A stretch of DNA of 56,705 bases from Myxococcales bacterium (GCA_024640845.1 JAHEEE010000019.1:1-56705); one strand, 5' to 3'; counted from the first letter of the stretch, positions 42,525-56,571 are shown. Made by a program: numbers and translations. The notes: generated from the sequence alone by a model not told the origin.

Positions 42525-43769
42525 CTAGGGCTGCAGCAGCGCGGCGATCTTCTCGCGGAGACCCGAGTCCGAGTCGTCGACCAAAGCCTCGGCGCGCGTG
42601 AGCATTCGGCGGGCCTCGTCGTCGAGGTCGAGCGCCTTGAGCAGCCGACCCGCCTCGTAGTGATAAGCTGCATGATTCGCGCCGTCGCTGCCTTTGGTGA
42701 GCGCGCGGTACATGTCCGCCGCACGGTCGATCCGACCCTCCGCTTCATAGAGCTTTGCGAGAGTCGTCGTGGTGGCCGGTGGAAAATCCATCACCTGCCG
42801 ATTCGTAAAGAACTCGACAACTTGCTCGAGGAAGCTCTTTGCTTCTTCGGGTTTGCCGGCCTGCTCCGACGCGAGGCCCAGCTCCTCGAGGAGACGCCAG
42901 TCGGTCGCCGAGCTCTGGCTTAGCTCGAGCGAGGTTTGCAGCACATCGAGCGCTTCCTCGGCATGCCCTTTGTCCCGTAGGAAGGCCCCCATGGCGAGAT
43001 AGGGCCGGTAGTCATCGGGAATGGCTTGCACAGCAGCCTCGAAGCGCTTCATGGCCTCCTCGAACCGTCCATCCTCGTCCGCCAGCCTAGCCAACGTGAG
43101 ATTGACCGCCACCTTGGTCTCATTGGCTTCGCCGTCCTCGAGGGTATCGAGGAATCGGTCCAGTGCCTCCGCGCCCCCGGTTGGGTCGTCGGTGAGTAGG
43201 CGCGCGCGGCCTACCTCGAGCCAGAGGTATTGTGGGCTCGGCGCAGAGTCGATCAAGGCCTCGAGCGCGGCGCGCGCGTCGTCGTAGCGCTCACTGTGCA
43301 AGGCGAGCAATGCGTCGAGGAGGGTGTCCCCGTATAGCTCGTACTCCTCGGCCTGGGCCTCCTCCCATTGGCCCATGAAGAGCGCGATCCGCTCCTCATC
43401 GGTCATCTCATCGGAGGTCGCCTGCGCCTGCGCGTCCTCTGCCTCGAGCCCATCTAGCAGCGCTTGGGCCTGCTCCCTCAAGGATTCGTCCGCGGCGACT
43501 TCGAGAGCGCCCGCAAGCTCTTGCTCTGCGAGCTCGATCGCGCCTTGCTCGAGATAGACCCGCGCCTCTTCGACCCGCTGCCTCGCGATGGCGTCCATGC
43601 ACGACCGCACCCGTTCTTGCAGGGGAGTGCGTGCTTCTTCGGGCGCCGCCGCGATCGCTCTTTCGTATGCGAGCTTGGCCGGTCCAAAGTCGCCGGCTTC
43701 GAAGAGTCGATCCGCTTTTCGCTTCAGCTCCTCTGGGTCTGTGGAAAAGAGCTTCTTGAACAAACTCAT
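42525..43769 (-). CDS. TPR-repeat protein
   Basis: The 414-residue protein is a set of tetratricopeptide repeats. It starts LFKKLFSTDPEELKRKADRL and shows TPR consensus helices such as FGPAKLAYERAIAA and YEAEGRIDRAADMYRALTKG. An acidic Glu/Gln-rich stretch (residues about 105-140) lies between the first and second groups. No signal peptide or catalytic motif is visible, so it is probably a cytosolic scaffold. The ATG at 43769 overlaps the previous gene's stop (ATGA), linking it to the HEAT-like protein. The frame extends 180 bases further up, but that part lies inside the neighbour and is not used. Confidence 0.75.
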   Translation of the reverse strand: MSLFKKLFSTDPEELKRKADRLFEAGDFGPAKLAYERAIAAAPEEARTPLQERVRSCMDAIARQRVEEARVYLEQGAIELAEQELAGALEVAADESLREQAQALLDGLEAEDAQAQATSDEMTDEERIALFMGQWEEAQAEEYELYGDTLLDALLALHSERYDDARAALEALIDSAPSPQYLWLEVGRARLLTDDPTGGAEALDRFLDTLEDGEANETKVAVNLTLARLADEDGRFEEAMKRFEAAVQAIPDDYRPYLAMGAFLRDKGHAEEALDVLQTSLELSQSSATDWRLLEELGLASEQAGKPEEAKSFLEQVVEFFTNRQVMDFPPATTTTLAKLYEAEGRIDRAADMYRALTKGSDGANHAAYHYEAGRLLKALDLDDEARRMLTRAEALVDDSDSGLREKIAALLQP

Positions 43770-44878
43770 GATTGGAACTGCTTGGCTCGGCGCTTGGCCG
43801 CCTGCTTGAGCGGACTCGGAATGCCCCGGCTGCGCGACAACGCGCGCAGGTCGTTCCTCCTCAAATGTGCGAGAAACGTCATCGACAGGGCGAGAGGGGT
43901 CTTCGGGTTGTTGCAGAGGTGGCGCTTGATCTCGTAGCTCCGGAGCCATTCGCGCTTGCGGCCGATGTACCGCAGTACGTCTTCGGAAACCTCACGGCTC
44001 TGCGCTGCGTTCTTGGCTTCGCTCTCGCCCATCGTAGGCGACGAAATTGCAGCCATTGCGACGACGCGATTGGGATCGCGGACCAAGATCGAGCGCGCGG
44101 CGGCGTTTCCAAGGAGCGCCATTCGGATCTTCTCGCCGATGTTCATGTCGCGAATCTGGTTCTGCAAGGGGACGAACTCCTTCTTGGTTTCTTCGGTTCC
44201 CTCCACTGCGTCGACCTCGACCGCGTCCTGGTCGCTGTCCTGGTCGAGCGCCTTGCTGAATGCGTCGTCACTCGGAAGCGGCTCGTCGCTCGGCTCTGCG
44301 ATGAGCTGGCCCAGCACTGCCCGCTTGAGCTCTTCGAACATCGGGATGCCAGTGATCTCGAGGTCGTGCCGAGCCGCGAGCTCGATCAAACGGTCCGCTG
44401 TCGACATTCGCGTGTTGCGATTCTTGTAGAGAGCCTCGATGATCGCGGGCGCGTCAATCAATCGCTGCTGGTTCGTGGCGATGATCTCGGTAATGCGCTC
44501 GGGGCAGTGAGTCGAGATCATGGCAATGGTCGCGTCCGCCACCGAGTGGTTGGCGGCGAGCCGCGCGAGCACTTCGTCATTCTTCGGGAACCGAAGCGCC
44601 AGCTCGTGGAAGATCGCTGGCGGCAGGTCTTCGGTGCATGCGGGGAACAACACGCCTTCGGGGAGGCTGATCAGGGTATCGCTGGCCGACTGCGACACAC
44701 CGGGATCTTGGTCGGCGGTGAGCTGCACGAGCAGGAGCACGAGATCCCCACCCTTGACCGGGACCATTCCGCGGGCGGCCATCATCTTGGCGGGGCCGGG
44801 CGCGTTCGGATCGGCAAAGCGCCGCAACCGCTCGGGAAGGGCGTGGGTCGGTATCGGTAGCGTTGGGATTGCCTGCAT
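43766..44878 (-). CDS. HEAT-like helical protein of unknown function
   Basis: The 370-residue protein opens with PTLPIPTHALPERLRRFADP and reads as helical repeats of Ala/Leu-rich pairs, similar to HEAT or DUF2336-type solenoids. An acidic linker of about 35 residues (SDDAFSKALDQDSDQDAVEV and on) splits it. The C-terminal part (GEKIRMALLGNAAARSILVR, then IGRKREWLRSYEIKRHLCNN) looks strongly constrained and likely conserved. No enzyme motif is seen. It lies 29 bases after the crotonase gene and overlaps the TPR gene by four bases. Paired helical-repeat proteins suggest a scaffold complex, but this is inference. Confidence 0.65.
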   Translation of the reverse strand: MQAIPTLPIPTHALPERLRRFADPNAPGPAKMMAARGMVPVKGGDLVLLLVQLTADQDPGVSQSASDTLISLPEGVLFPACTEDLPPAIFHELALRFPKNDEVLARLAANHSVADATIAMISTHCPERITEIIATNQQRLIDAPAIIEALYKNRNTRMSTADRLIELAARHDLEITGIPMFEELKRAVLGQLIAEPSDEPLPSDDAFSKALDQDSDQDAVEVDAVEGTEETKKEFVPLQNQIRDMNIGEKIRMALLGNAAARSILVRDPNRVVAMAAISSPTMGESEAKNAAQSREVSEDVLRYIGRKREWLRSYEIKRHLCNNPKTPLALSMTFLAHLRRNDLRALSRSRGIPSPLKQAAKRRAKQFQS

Positions 44879-44907
44879 CGGTTCTCGCGACTCCTCGATC
44901 GTAGCGC

Positions 44908-45693
44908 TTAGTTACCGGTGAACGCGGGTTCTCGCTTTTCGAGGATGGCGGCCACACCCTCTTTGGCGTCGTCGGTCCCGAGGCTGGCGGCCTGAAGGCC
45001 CGCTTCTTCGAGTGCCGCCTCGCGGATCTCCCAGCCGAGTCCGCGGCGAATCGAGGCCTTCATCTGCTGAACCGCCAGCGGTGCGGAGCCGGCAATGGCG
45101 CGCGCGAGCTGCATGGCTGTCGGCAGGACCTCGTCGGCGTTCTCCGCATGGGTAACCAAGCCGATACGGAGCGCCTCGCTGCCCCGGATGAGCCGACCGG
45201 TGAAGAGAAGCTCCGACGCGTAGGCCGCGCCGACCAAGCGCGGAAGCACATAGCTGATGCCGAGTCCAGAATGGATCCCCAAGCGCGCGAAATTCGCCCC
45301 GTATTTCGCGTCGAGGTTCGCGACGCGAATGTCGGCGAGCAGCGCGAGGCCGAACCCTCCGCCGACGGTGTGCCCGTTCATCGCGGCGATGACCGGCACC
45401 TCGACGTCCAGCACTTTCAGGAAGGGCTCGTACATCGCGAACGAAGCCTCTCGGGACGGCTTTCCGAGGTCGGTGCGCTGCATCGAGGAGCGCAGATCGG
45501 CCCCCGCGCTGAAGCACTTGCCTTTCCCCGTGATGACGAGGGACCGAATCTCGTGGTCGGCTCTGGCCTCGTCGATCGCCGCGGAAAAGGCGTCCAAAAG
45601 CTCTGGAGTCATGGCGTTGCGGTGGTCGGGTCGATTCAACGTGATCAGCCCGATCCGGTCCGCCGCCTCGTACAAGACCGCTCGCTCGCCCAT
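44908..45693 (-). CDS. Crotonase-family enoyl-CoA hydratase/isomerase
   Basis: The 261-residue protein has the crotonase fold: IGLITLNRPDHRNAMT, the oxyanion-hole loop CFSAGADLR, and NGHTVGGGFGLALLADIRVA. Where classic hydratases have the first catalytic Glu (Glu144 in the rat enzyme), this protein reads GANFARLGIHSGLG, with Phe or Ala instead, while the second Glu is kept in AYASELLFTG. It may therefore be an isomerase, dehalogenase or single-Glu hydratase rather than a standard enoyl-CoA hydratase. It heads a minus-strand series with the HEAT-like and TPR genes; a functional link is not apparent. Confidence 0.85.
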   Translation of the reverse strand: MGERAVLYEAADRIGLITLNRPDHRNAMTPELLDAFSAAIDEARADHEIRSLVITGKGKCFSAGADLRSSMQRTDLGKPSREASFAMYEPFLKVLDVEVPVIAAMNGHTVGGGFGLALLADIRVANLDAKYGANFARLGIHSGLGISYVLPRLVGAAYASELLFTGRLIRGSEALRIGLVTHAENADEVLPTAMQLARAIAGSAPLAVQQMKASIRRGLGWEIREAALEEAGLQAASLGTDDAKEGVAAILEKREPAFTGN

Positions 45694-45790
45694 CGTCCGC
45701 GGACTCTAGCCCCCCGGAGGCGCCGGGCAACCACGCGGATTGTTGGCCGATTTCTTGCCCCGCTGGCGCTGAACGGGTTAGCGGGACTCT

Positions 45791-46579
45791 ATGCAGGGAA
45801 CCAAGGTCGTTCGCCCGTTTCCGTTCTTCCGCGCAGGCGCCCGCGCGAGCCAGCCGCAGCTCGCCAAGCCGATTCTAGTGCTGGAGGACGTCTACAAGTT
45901 TTTTCGGCCCGACCAGCCGACGTTACGCGGGGTCAATCTTTCTGTCGAGCGTGGGGAGTTTGCGTTCATTACCGGCCCAAGCGGGGCGGGCAAGAGCACA
46001 CTTCTCAAGCTCATCTACCGCGAGCTCGGAGTCGATGAGGGGCGGGTGCTGTTCTGTGGTCGCGACATCGCGCGGCTCACCGACAAGTCCATCCCCTTCC
46101 TTCGGCGCAATCTTGGAATCGTGTTTCAGGATTTCCGGATCATCGACCACTGGACCGCGTATGAGAACGTCGCGGTCGCGCTCGAGATCCTCTCCATGCC
46201 CCAGCGGCTGGTTCGCTCTCGTGTCGCCGAGGCGCTCGAGCGAGTCGGGCTGGCAGGCCGAGGTGCGGAGCGCACGAGCAACCTTTCGGGCGGCGAGAAG
46301 CAACGCGTCGCCGTTGCTCGCGCGATCGTTCCAGAGCCCGCCCTGATTCTCGCAGATGAGCCCACTGGCAATCTCGACCCACACCTGGCGATCGACATTC
46401 TGACTCTGTTCGAAGAGATCAATACGACAGGGACGACCGTCCTCTTTGCGACGCACGATCACTCCCTGATCTCCAAGCGCGATCACCGTTTGATCTCGAT
46501 CGATGAAGGCCGCGTCGTGGAAGCCCAGCATGGGCTCAAGCAGTGGCCGGGCAGTGGCATTCACACGTTGGTGGGGTGA
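45791..46579 (+). CDS. ftsE: Cell-division ABC transporter ATPase FtsE
   Basis: FtsE is the ATPase of the FtsEX complex, which links ATP hydrolysis inside the cell to peptidoglycan hydrolase activation outside. The 262 residues hold a Walker A TGPSGAGKST (about 61-70), the Q-loop IVFQDFRIID typical of FtsE, LSGGEKQRVAVARAI, Walker B LILADEPTGNLDP and the switch His in FATHDHSL. An N-terminal extension of about 26 residues (FPFFRAGARASQPQLAKP) precedes the usual start, and no strong Shine-Dalgarno supports the ATG at 45791. An internal GTG near 45879 would give the normal length. It is followed by ftsX after 4 bases. Confidence 0.92.
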   Translation: MQGTKVVRPFPFFRAGARASQPQLAKPILVLEDVYKFFRPDQPTLRGVNLSVERGEFAFITGPSGAGKSTLLKLIYRELGVDEGRVLFCGRDIARLTDKSIPFLRRNLGIVFQDFRIIDHWTAYENVAVALEILSMPQRLVRSRVAEALERVGLAGRGAERTSNLSGGEKQRVAVARAIVPEPALILADEPTGNLDPHLAIDILTLFEEINTTGTTVLFATHDHSLISKRDHRLISIDEGRVVEAQHGLKQWPGSGIHTLVG

Positions 46580-46583
46580 GCGG

Positions 46584-47465
46584 ATGGATGTGAAGAGCGC
46601 AATCACGCGAGCGAGGCGAGGGCTTCGGGAGGAGCGGAGGCTGTACATCGTGGCGGTAACCAGCCTTGCGGTGGCATTCCTATGTTTGGGAGCGACCCTA
46701 CTGGGCGTCACGAACCTCGACGCCGCGGCAACTCGGTGGGGCCAAAGCGGCCGCATCACGCTGTTCTTGAAGGACGATGCGGACCCACAAGACATCGCGC
46801 AGCTTCGGGTGGTGCTCGAGGGGCTGGCCGACGTCAGCAACGTGACTCACGTCACTCCTGACGAGGCACGCGCTTCGTTTCTCGAGGAAGCGGATGTTGG
46901 CGCGGACTTGAGCTCGCTTCCGCCTGAGGTCTTTCCGGCTTCGCTCGAAGTGACGCTGGTACGGGGGGTGACCCGCGAGCGAAGCGAATCGATCGCATCA
47001 CGACTGGCACAGTTCCGCGCGGTGAGCGACGTGGAGAGCTACAGAAGCTGGTTCCAGAAGCTCGACCACTTGCTCTGGGGGGCGCGGATGCTTGCGGTGG
47101 GGCTTGCCGTGCTGGTGGTGTTCTGCGTGGTAGCCGTAATCGGCAACACGATTCGTCTGGCCGTCGCGCGGCGCCGTCAAGAGATCGAAGTCATGAAGCT
47201 CTGCGGCGCGACGAACGGCTTCGTGCGCGGCCCATTCGTGCTCGAGGGGATGTTCCAGGGGTTTGCCTCGGCGCTCCTTGCGGTGCTGGCCTTGCTCGCT
47301 GGCTATCTTTCGCTTCACGAGTCGGTCGATGGAACACTGGCAGCGTTGACGGGCAGCCGCGTGGTGTTCTTGAGCGTATGGACGCTGGTGGCGCTTCTCG
47401 CTGGGGGAGCCCTCATCGGCGCGATCGGCAGTGCGATGTCGGTGCGGCGCTACCTCTCGGTGTGA
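46584..47465 (+). CDS. ftsX: Cell-division membrane protein FtsX
   Basis: FtsX is the membrane half of FtsEX. The 293-residue protein has one helix near the N-terminus (LYIVAVTSLAVAFLCLGATL) and a periplasmic loop of about 130 residues that binds the hydrolase activator. Three C-terminal helices form the usual FtsX/MacB permease part. The hallmark RRRQEIEVMKLCGATNGFVR is the segment that couples to FtsE. The ATG at 46584 lies 4 bases after ftsE, with GGTGAGCGG before it, and fits a polycistronic start. The next gene, encoding an EnvC-like protein, begins one base after its TGA, so all three form one operon. Confidence 0.93.
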   Translation: MDVKSAITRARRGLREERRLYIVAVTSLAVAFLCLGATLLGVTNLDAAATRWGQSGRITLFLKDDADPQDIAQLRVVLEGLADVSNVTHVTPDEARASFLEEADVGADLSSLPPEVFPASLEVTLVRGVTRERSESIASRLAQFRAVSDVESYRSWFQKLDHLLWGARMLAVGLAVLVVFCVVAVIGNTIRLAVARRRQEIEVMKLCGATNGFVRGPFVLEGMFQGFASALLAVLALLAGYLSLHESVDGTLAALTGSRVVFLSVWTLVALLAGGALIGAIGSAMSVRRYLSV

Positions 47466-47466
47466 C

Positions 47467-48456
47467 ATGAGAATCAAAAGCAGACTCTGGGTTTGGATTG
47501 CAGTCGGGCTTTTCGTCGTCGCAACGGGCGCTGCCGCAGAAAGAGATCCGGGAGTCGCAGCCCTGACCGACATTCCGGAGGTCGAGGGAAAGATCGCCGA
47601 GAACCTCGCGCGGGTTGAGCACGCGCAGACACGACAATCGCAAATCGACACCGAAATCTCCGGGCTCGCGAGTACGCGCGAAGAAGCCGAGGGACGGTTG
47701 CACGAACGTGCGCGAGCTCTTTACCGGGTTCGTCGCGCGGGGATGCTGCCCGTAGCAGGCGGGTTCGACGCTCTGATGGCGCACCTCGCGCGGACGCAGC
47801 GCCTGTCGCGCATGGTCAAGAACGACCTCGAGACGATGGAGCAGCTCGAGGAACGCGGCGCTGCGCTTCGGAGCGAGAAGAACGAGCTCGCGGATGCTCT
47901 ACGAGAAGCCCAGATCGAGCTGCAGGCCCTGGAGTCGAAGAAAGAAGAGATCGAGCGCAGCCGTCGAAGCGCCACGCTCTTCGAAGAGACGCTCCGCGGT
48001 GAGCCGCAGGCCGCTCCACGCGACGATTCGATGAGCTATGGCCGCATCCGCGTGACGGGCGACATGGAAGACCTCGGCGAGGGTTTCGCCAACATGCGCG
48101 GCCAGCTTGCGCTTCCGGTGCAAGGCTCGATGCGGATCGGCGAGAGCTCGCGAGAGGGCGCCCCGGGTCTCGAGTTCTACGGGCGTTCAGGCGGCCCGGT
48201 ACGCGCGGCTGCAGATGGCAAGGTAGCCTTCGCGCGCGAGTATGGCGCCTACGGACTCATGGTCATCCTCGACCACGGAGGCAGCTTCTACACCGTGTAC
48301 GGGGGCCTCGGCAGCACCGACGTTCAAGTGGGAGACTGGGTCGGCATGAGCACCCGCGTTGGCACGCTCGACACCGCCGGGCCTGATGCGATCCTCTTTT
48401 TCGAAGTTCGAAGAGGCACCCGCCCCCTGGATGCACGAAGCTGGTTGGGACTGTAA
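47467..48456 (+). CDS. envC: EnvC-like murein hydrolase activator (degenerate LytM)
   Basis: The 329-residue protein has an N-terminal signal (LWVWIAVGLFVVATGAAAER), a coiled-coil of about 170 residues (for example LETMEQLEERGAALRSEKNE) and a C-terminal LytM/M23 domain. The zinc-site His residues are missing: the first motif reads GLEFYGRSGGPVRAAADGKV, the Tyr-His motif is VYGGLG, and the final His-x-His is ILFFEVRRG. E. coli EnvC is degenerate in the same way and also ends in a Pro/Trp-Leu-Gly-like tail; here the end is ARSWLGL. It should therefore activate an amidase on the outside rather than cleave peptidoglycan. Being in one operon with ftsEX supports this strongly. Confidence 0.9.
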   Translation: MRIKSRLWVWIAVGLFVVATGAAAERDPGVAALTDIPEVEGKIAENLARVEHAQTRQSQIDTEISGLASTREEAEGRLHERARALYRVRRAGMLPVAGGFDALMAHLARTQRLSRMVKNDLETMEQLEERGAALRSEKNELADALREAQIELQALESKKEEIERSRRSATLFEETLRGEPQAAPRDDSMSYGRIRVTGDMEDLGEGFANMRGQLALPVQGSMRIGESSREGAPGLEFYGRSGGPVRAAADGKVAFAREYGAYGLMVILDHGGSFYTVYGGLGSTDVQVGDWVGMSTRVGTLDTAGPDAILFFEVRRGTRPLDARSWLGL

Positions 48457-48484
48457 GCTCGGCTCCTCAGGACCGAGGAGACCC

Positions 48485-48952
48485 ATGAGCTACAAGGACT
48501 TCATCAACAACCTTTCCGTGACGCCGTTTGGGCGTTGGGCGGCCAAGACGTTTGCGGCGAAGGTCGATCCGTTCCTCTACAAGGTGAGCGGTGGCAAGTT
48601 CACGAGCACGGGGCCGCTCACGATTCCGCAGCTCACGCTCACGACGGTCGGGCGCAAGTCGGGCAAGGAGCGCACCGTACAGCTCGGATACCACGAGGAC
48701 GGCGACGACGTGCTGATCGTCGCCAGCAACTTCGGTGGGACTAACCATCCGGCCTGGTCGTACAACCTCGACGCGAACCCGGAGTGCAGGATTCGATTGG
48801 GGGCCGAGGAGAAGTCGGTCACCGCGCAGCGTCTGACTGATTCCGAAAAGGCGATCGTCTGGCCGAAGATCGAGGGCACGATTCCGCAGATGAAGTCCTA
48901 CAAGGTGCGGACCGATCGGAATATCAAGGTGTATCGCTTGAAGGCGAGTTGA
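48485..48952 (+). CDS. Nitroreductase-family (deazaflavin-type) split-barrel protein
   Basis: The 155-residue protein has the DDN/F420-nitroreductase split beta-barrel. It starts YKDFINNLSVTPFGRWAAKT and carries the signature LTLTTVGRKSGKERTVQLGY followed by DVLIVASNFGGTNHPAWSYN, which in the family forms the F420/flavin phosphate pocket. Cofactor choice (F420 or FMN) cannot be read. The ATG at 48485 has a GAGGAG 5-6 bases upstream, and the frame before it is discarded. It lies 28 bases after the envC-like gene on the same strand but is unrelated in function. Confidence 0.78.
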   Translation: MSYKDFINNLSVTPFGRWAAKTFAAKVDPFLYKVSGGKFTSTGPLTIPQLTLTTVGRKSGKERTVQLGYHEDGDDVLIVASNFGGTNHPAWSYNLDANPECRIRLGAEEKSVTAQRLTDSEKAIVWPKIEGTIPQMKSYKVRTDRNIKVYRLKAS

Positions 48953-48993
48953 GGCGGCAGCTCGCGTCGCGGGTGCGCAGCGGTCGCCGATAG

Positions 48994-52329
<3,336 letters not shown>

Positions 52330-52331
52330 CC

Positions 52332-52697
52332 TTAGCGCTTGACGGCGCCGAGGGTCTCCGCGTAGGCCAGAAGCGCTTCGAGCTGGGTGTTGCTGATCTT
52401 GTCGGGGCCGAACGCGGGCATGTCATCGCCACCCGTGCGTACTTTCCAACGGACTTCGGCAGGCGACTCCATCTTGCCCGCGATCTTGGGGCCGTCGCCT
52501 TTTTCGCCGCCGGGATGGCAGCCCTCGCAGAACTCTGCGTAGACCTCTTCGCCTCCGGCCACGTTCTTGGACGTGAGCGGATACTCGAAGTCTGCGAGCG
52601 ACGCGGCGGTGGTCCCGCCACTGCTGCCCGAGCCGGAGCATCCGTATGCCAGTGCCAACGCGCCGATCGCGGCGACCAAGATCAGTTTCTTCCCCAT
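52332..52697 (-). CDS. Lipoprotein class I cytochrome c
   Basis: The 121-residue protein is a small c-type cytochrome with a lipoprotein signal (LVAAIGALALAYGCSGSGSS, acylated Cys20). The heme is bound by Cys57, Cys60 and His61 in CEGCH, and the second axial ligand is probably Met93 in DDMPAFG. Such lipoproteins shuttle electrons at the outer face of the inner membrane. It lies 26 bases after thiC on the same strand and is tail to tail with the beta-galactosidase gene (2 bases). Transcription from the thiC side is likely, but a link between thiamine synthesis and this cytochrome is not evident. Confidence 0.88.
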   Translation of the reverse strand: MGKKLILVAAIGALALAYGCSGSGSSGGTTAASLADFEYPLTSKNVAGGEEVYAEFCEGCHPGGEKGDGPKIAGKMESPAEVRWKVRTGGDDMPAFGPDKISNTQLEALLAYAETLGAVKR

Positions 52698-52723
52698 CTC
52701 TCTACCTTTCCCAGGGAGCGCAG

Positions 52724-54608
<1,885 letters not shown>

Positions 54609-54715
54609 GGACCATAGCGCCTGTTCTTCGGAAACGAAAGCGCCCGCATTCGTCAATGCTACGCAAAGAGCCGTGGTCCCCGCGGATCGGCCGAGAACCG
54701 ACGCCGAGGGCGTGT

Positions 54716-55702
54716 TCAACCCCGCGGGGACATCCCGGCGGCCCGATAGACCGCGTCGATGACGCGCATGTTCTTCACCGCGTCCCTGGTAGTCGTCGGA
54801 AAGGGTTTTCCGGAGAGAACTGCGTCGCGGAATGCCTCGAGCTGGTACTCGTAGGTTGGCTTTTTTCCGAACTTCTCCCTGGTCCAGCGGCCGCCGTTCT
54901 TGCGCCACTTCAGGCCATGGAAGAGCTGGGGTACCACCGGATTCAGCGCCCGGATTTCGCCACCCTCGAGAATCACTGCCGCCGCGATCTTCGCGATCCT
55001 CCTCGACCACATCGAGCAGTGGATGGTTCCCTCGGCGCCGCTCGGAAAGCGGAGGTCCGCATCCATGGCGCCATCGATCTCGTGCGAGACGAGCTTTGGA
55101 CGCGCGGAGAGCACCTCGGGTTCCTCCCCGGTGATTGTGCGTGCCATGTGGATGGCATAACAGCCGGCGTCCATCGTCGCGCCGCCCGCCAAATCCAGTT
55201 GGTAACGAATGTCGTTCTTGAATGGCAGGGGAAAGCACATCCAAGTTTCGACGCGCTGAAGGCTGCCGAGCTCACCGGAGGCCACGAGGGCCCGCACCCT
55301 CTGAATCAAGGGATGATAGCGGTAGTGAAACGCTTCCATCACGACGAGGCCGCTCTGTTCGGAGGCCTGGTGCACGCGATCGGCCTCTTTTGCGTTCGAC
55401 GCAAAAGGCTTCTCGCAAAGCACGTGCTTGCCGGCATCCAGGGCTCGCAGAGTCCACTCGGCATGAAGGGAGTTGGGAAGTGGATTGTAGATGGCGTTTA
55501 GATCCCGGTCCGCGAGCAGCGTGGCGTAATCGTCATAAACCCTGGCGATGCCTTGCATCTTCGCGAACGATTCCGCGCGCTGGCGGTGACGAGCGGCCAC
55601 CGCGGTCACCACGACGTCTTCGACGTTTCTCGCCGGCCGAGTCAGCGCCATCGGCGTGATCTTGGCGGCCCCCAAGGTGCCGATGCGGAGCTCGGTAGCC
55701 AT
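54716..55702 (-). CDS. Gfo/Idh/MocA-family NAD(P) oxidoreductase
   Basis: The 328-residue protein has an N-terminal Rossmann domain (RIGTLGAAKITPMALTRPAR) and the family Glu-Lys-Pro motif in HVLCEKPFAS (residues 97-99). The C-terminal domain starts with MEAFHYRYHPLIQRVRALVA, and a conserved GGATMDAGCYAIHMARTITG follows. It probably oxidises a sugar or inositol derivative with NAD(P); the substrate is unknown. The ATG shares one base with the SDR stop (TGATG), so the two are translated in step. Another family member, partial, begins the same operon at the window edge. Confidence 0.9.
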   Translation of the reverse strand: MATELRIGTLGAAKITPMALTRPARNVEDVVVTAVAARHRQRAESFAKMQGIARVYDDYATLLADRDLNAIYNPLPNSLHAEWTLRALDAGKHVLCEKPFASNAKEADRVHQASEQSGLVVMEAFHYRYHPLIQRVRALVASGELGSLQRVETWMCFPLPFKNDIRYQLDLAGGATMDAGCYAIHMARTITGEEPEVLSARPKLVSHEIDGAMDADLRFPSGAEGTIHCSMWSRRIAKIAAAVILEGGEIRALNPVVPQLFHGLKWRKNGGRWTREKFGKKPTYEYQLEAFRDAVLSGKPFPTTTRDAVKNMRVIDAVYRAAGMSPRG

Positions 55703-56571
55703 CAGACGGCCTCCCAGCGGACGCCGGTCGTGGACTCGCTGACCTCCCAGAGCCTTCGTGCAATCTCGTCCCGGCGTGCGATCGGCTTGGGCGCGGTGAC
55801 CTTGCTGTCGGCGATGTACTTCCCACTGACCCCCTCGAGCTCCGGTGAGGTAGCCGCCCAGAAGACACAGGTGTGTCCTTCCGACTCGTCCTTCGCGAAA
55901 AGGCCCCAGATGGCTCCAATGAGCTTCTTGGCGAAGTGGGAATTGTTGCCGAGGCCCAGATTGGTGAAGATGAGACCCGGGTGGGTCGCGTTGACCGTGA
56001 TATCCGTGCCTTCGAGCCGCCGGGCGAGCTCGCGGGTGAAGTAGATGTTGCCGAGCTTACTCGCGGAGTAGGGGCCGAGCATCCAGTAACGGCGCTCGAA
56101 GGTGAGGTCGTCGAAGTCGAGGCGTGCGATCGCATAGCTGTTCGACGTCACGTTGACGATGCGCGCCCGCTCGGCCCGGCGTAGGGCCGGGAGGAGCTTG
56201 AGGGTCATGGCGAACGGGGCGAAGTAGTTCACCGCCATGGTTTGCTCGAGCCCTTCGGAGGTTAGGATGCGATGCCGGTTGACCACGCCCGCGTTGTTGA
56301 TGAGAACGTCGATCGGGAGGTCTATGGCGAGGATTTCGTCTGCTGCGCGCTTGGCCTCCGAGAGCAGCGACAGGTCCGCGATGATCGTGATGGGTTCTGG
56401 TCCGCCGACGTCTCGAAGTCGCTGAGCGACGGTGGCGCACTTCTCGGAGCTTCTCGCGACCAGAATCACGCGCGCACCCGCGCCGGCGAGTGCGAGCGCG
56501 GTGGCTCGGCCGATACCACTGGTGGGCCCAGTGACCACCGCGTTCTTGCCCGCGAGCTTGGGTGGGCTCAT
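55702..56571 (-). CDS. Short-chain dehydrogenase/reductase
   Basis: The 289-residue SDR is of retinol-dehydrogenase-like length. The cofactor motif TGPTSGIG is at residues 14-21, the structural NNAG is in LINNAGVVNRH, and the catalytic Tyr-Lys lies in YSASKLGNIY, with the Ser in VNVTSNSYAIA. NAD(P) binding is certain; the substrate is not. Its start overlaps the upstream partial gene (ATGA) and its stop overlaps the following oxidoreductase start, so the three are one polycistronic unit. Confidence 0.92.
   Translation of the reverse strand: MSPPKLAGKNAVVTGPTSGIGRATALALAGAGARVILVARSSEKCATVAQRLRDVGGPEPITIIADLSLLSEAKRAADEILAIDLPIDVLINNAGVVNRHRILTSEGLEQTMAVNYFAPFAMTLKLLPALRRAERARIVNVTSNSYAIARLDFDDLTFERRYWMLGPYSASKLGNIYFTRELARRLEGTDITVNATHPGLIFTNLGLGNNSHFAKKLIGAIWGLFAKDESEGHTCVFWAATSPELEGVSGKYIADSKVTAPKPIARRDEIARRLWEVSESTTGVRWEAV

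Noticed and set aside
43772-44860. 362-codon plus-strand frame opposite the HEAT-like gene
   Set aside because: The minus-strand gene is coupled to its neighbour by ATGA and has helical-repeat text. This frame looks like random composition.
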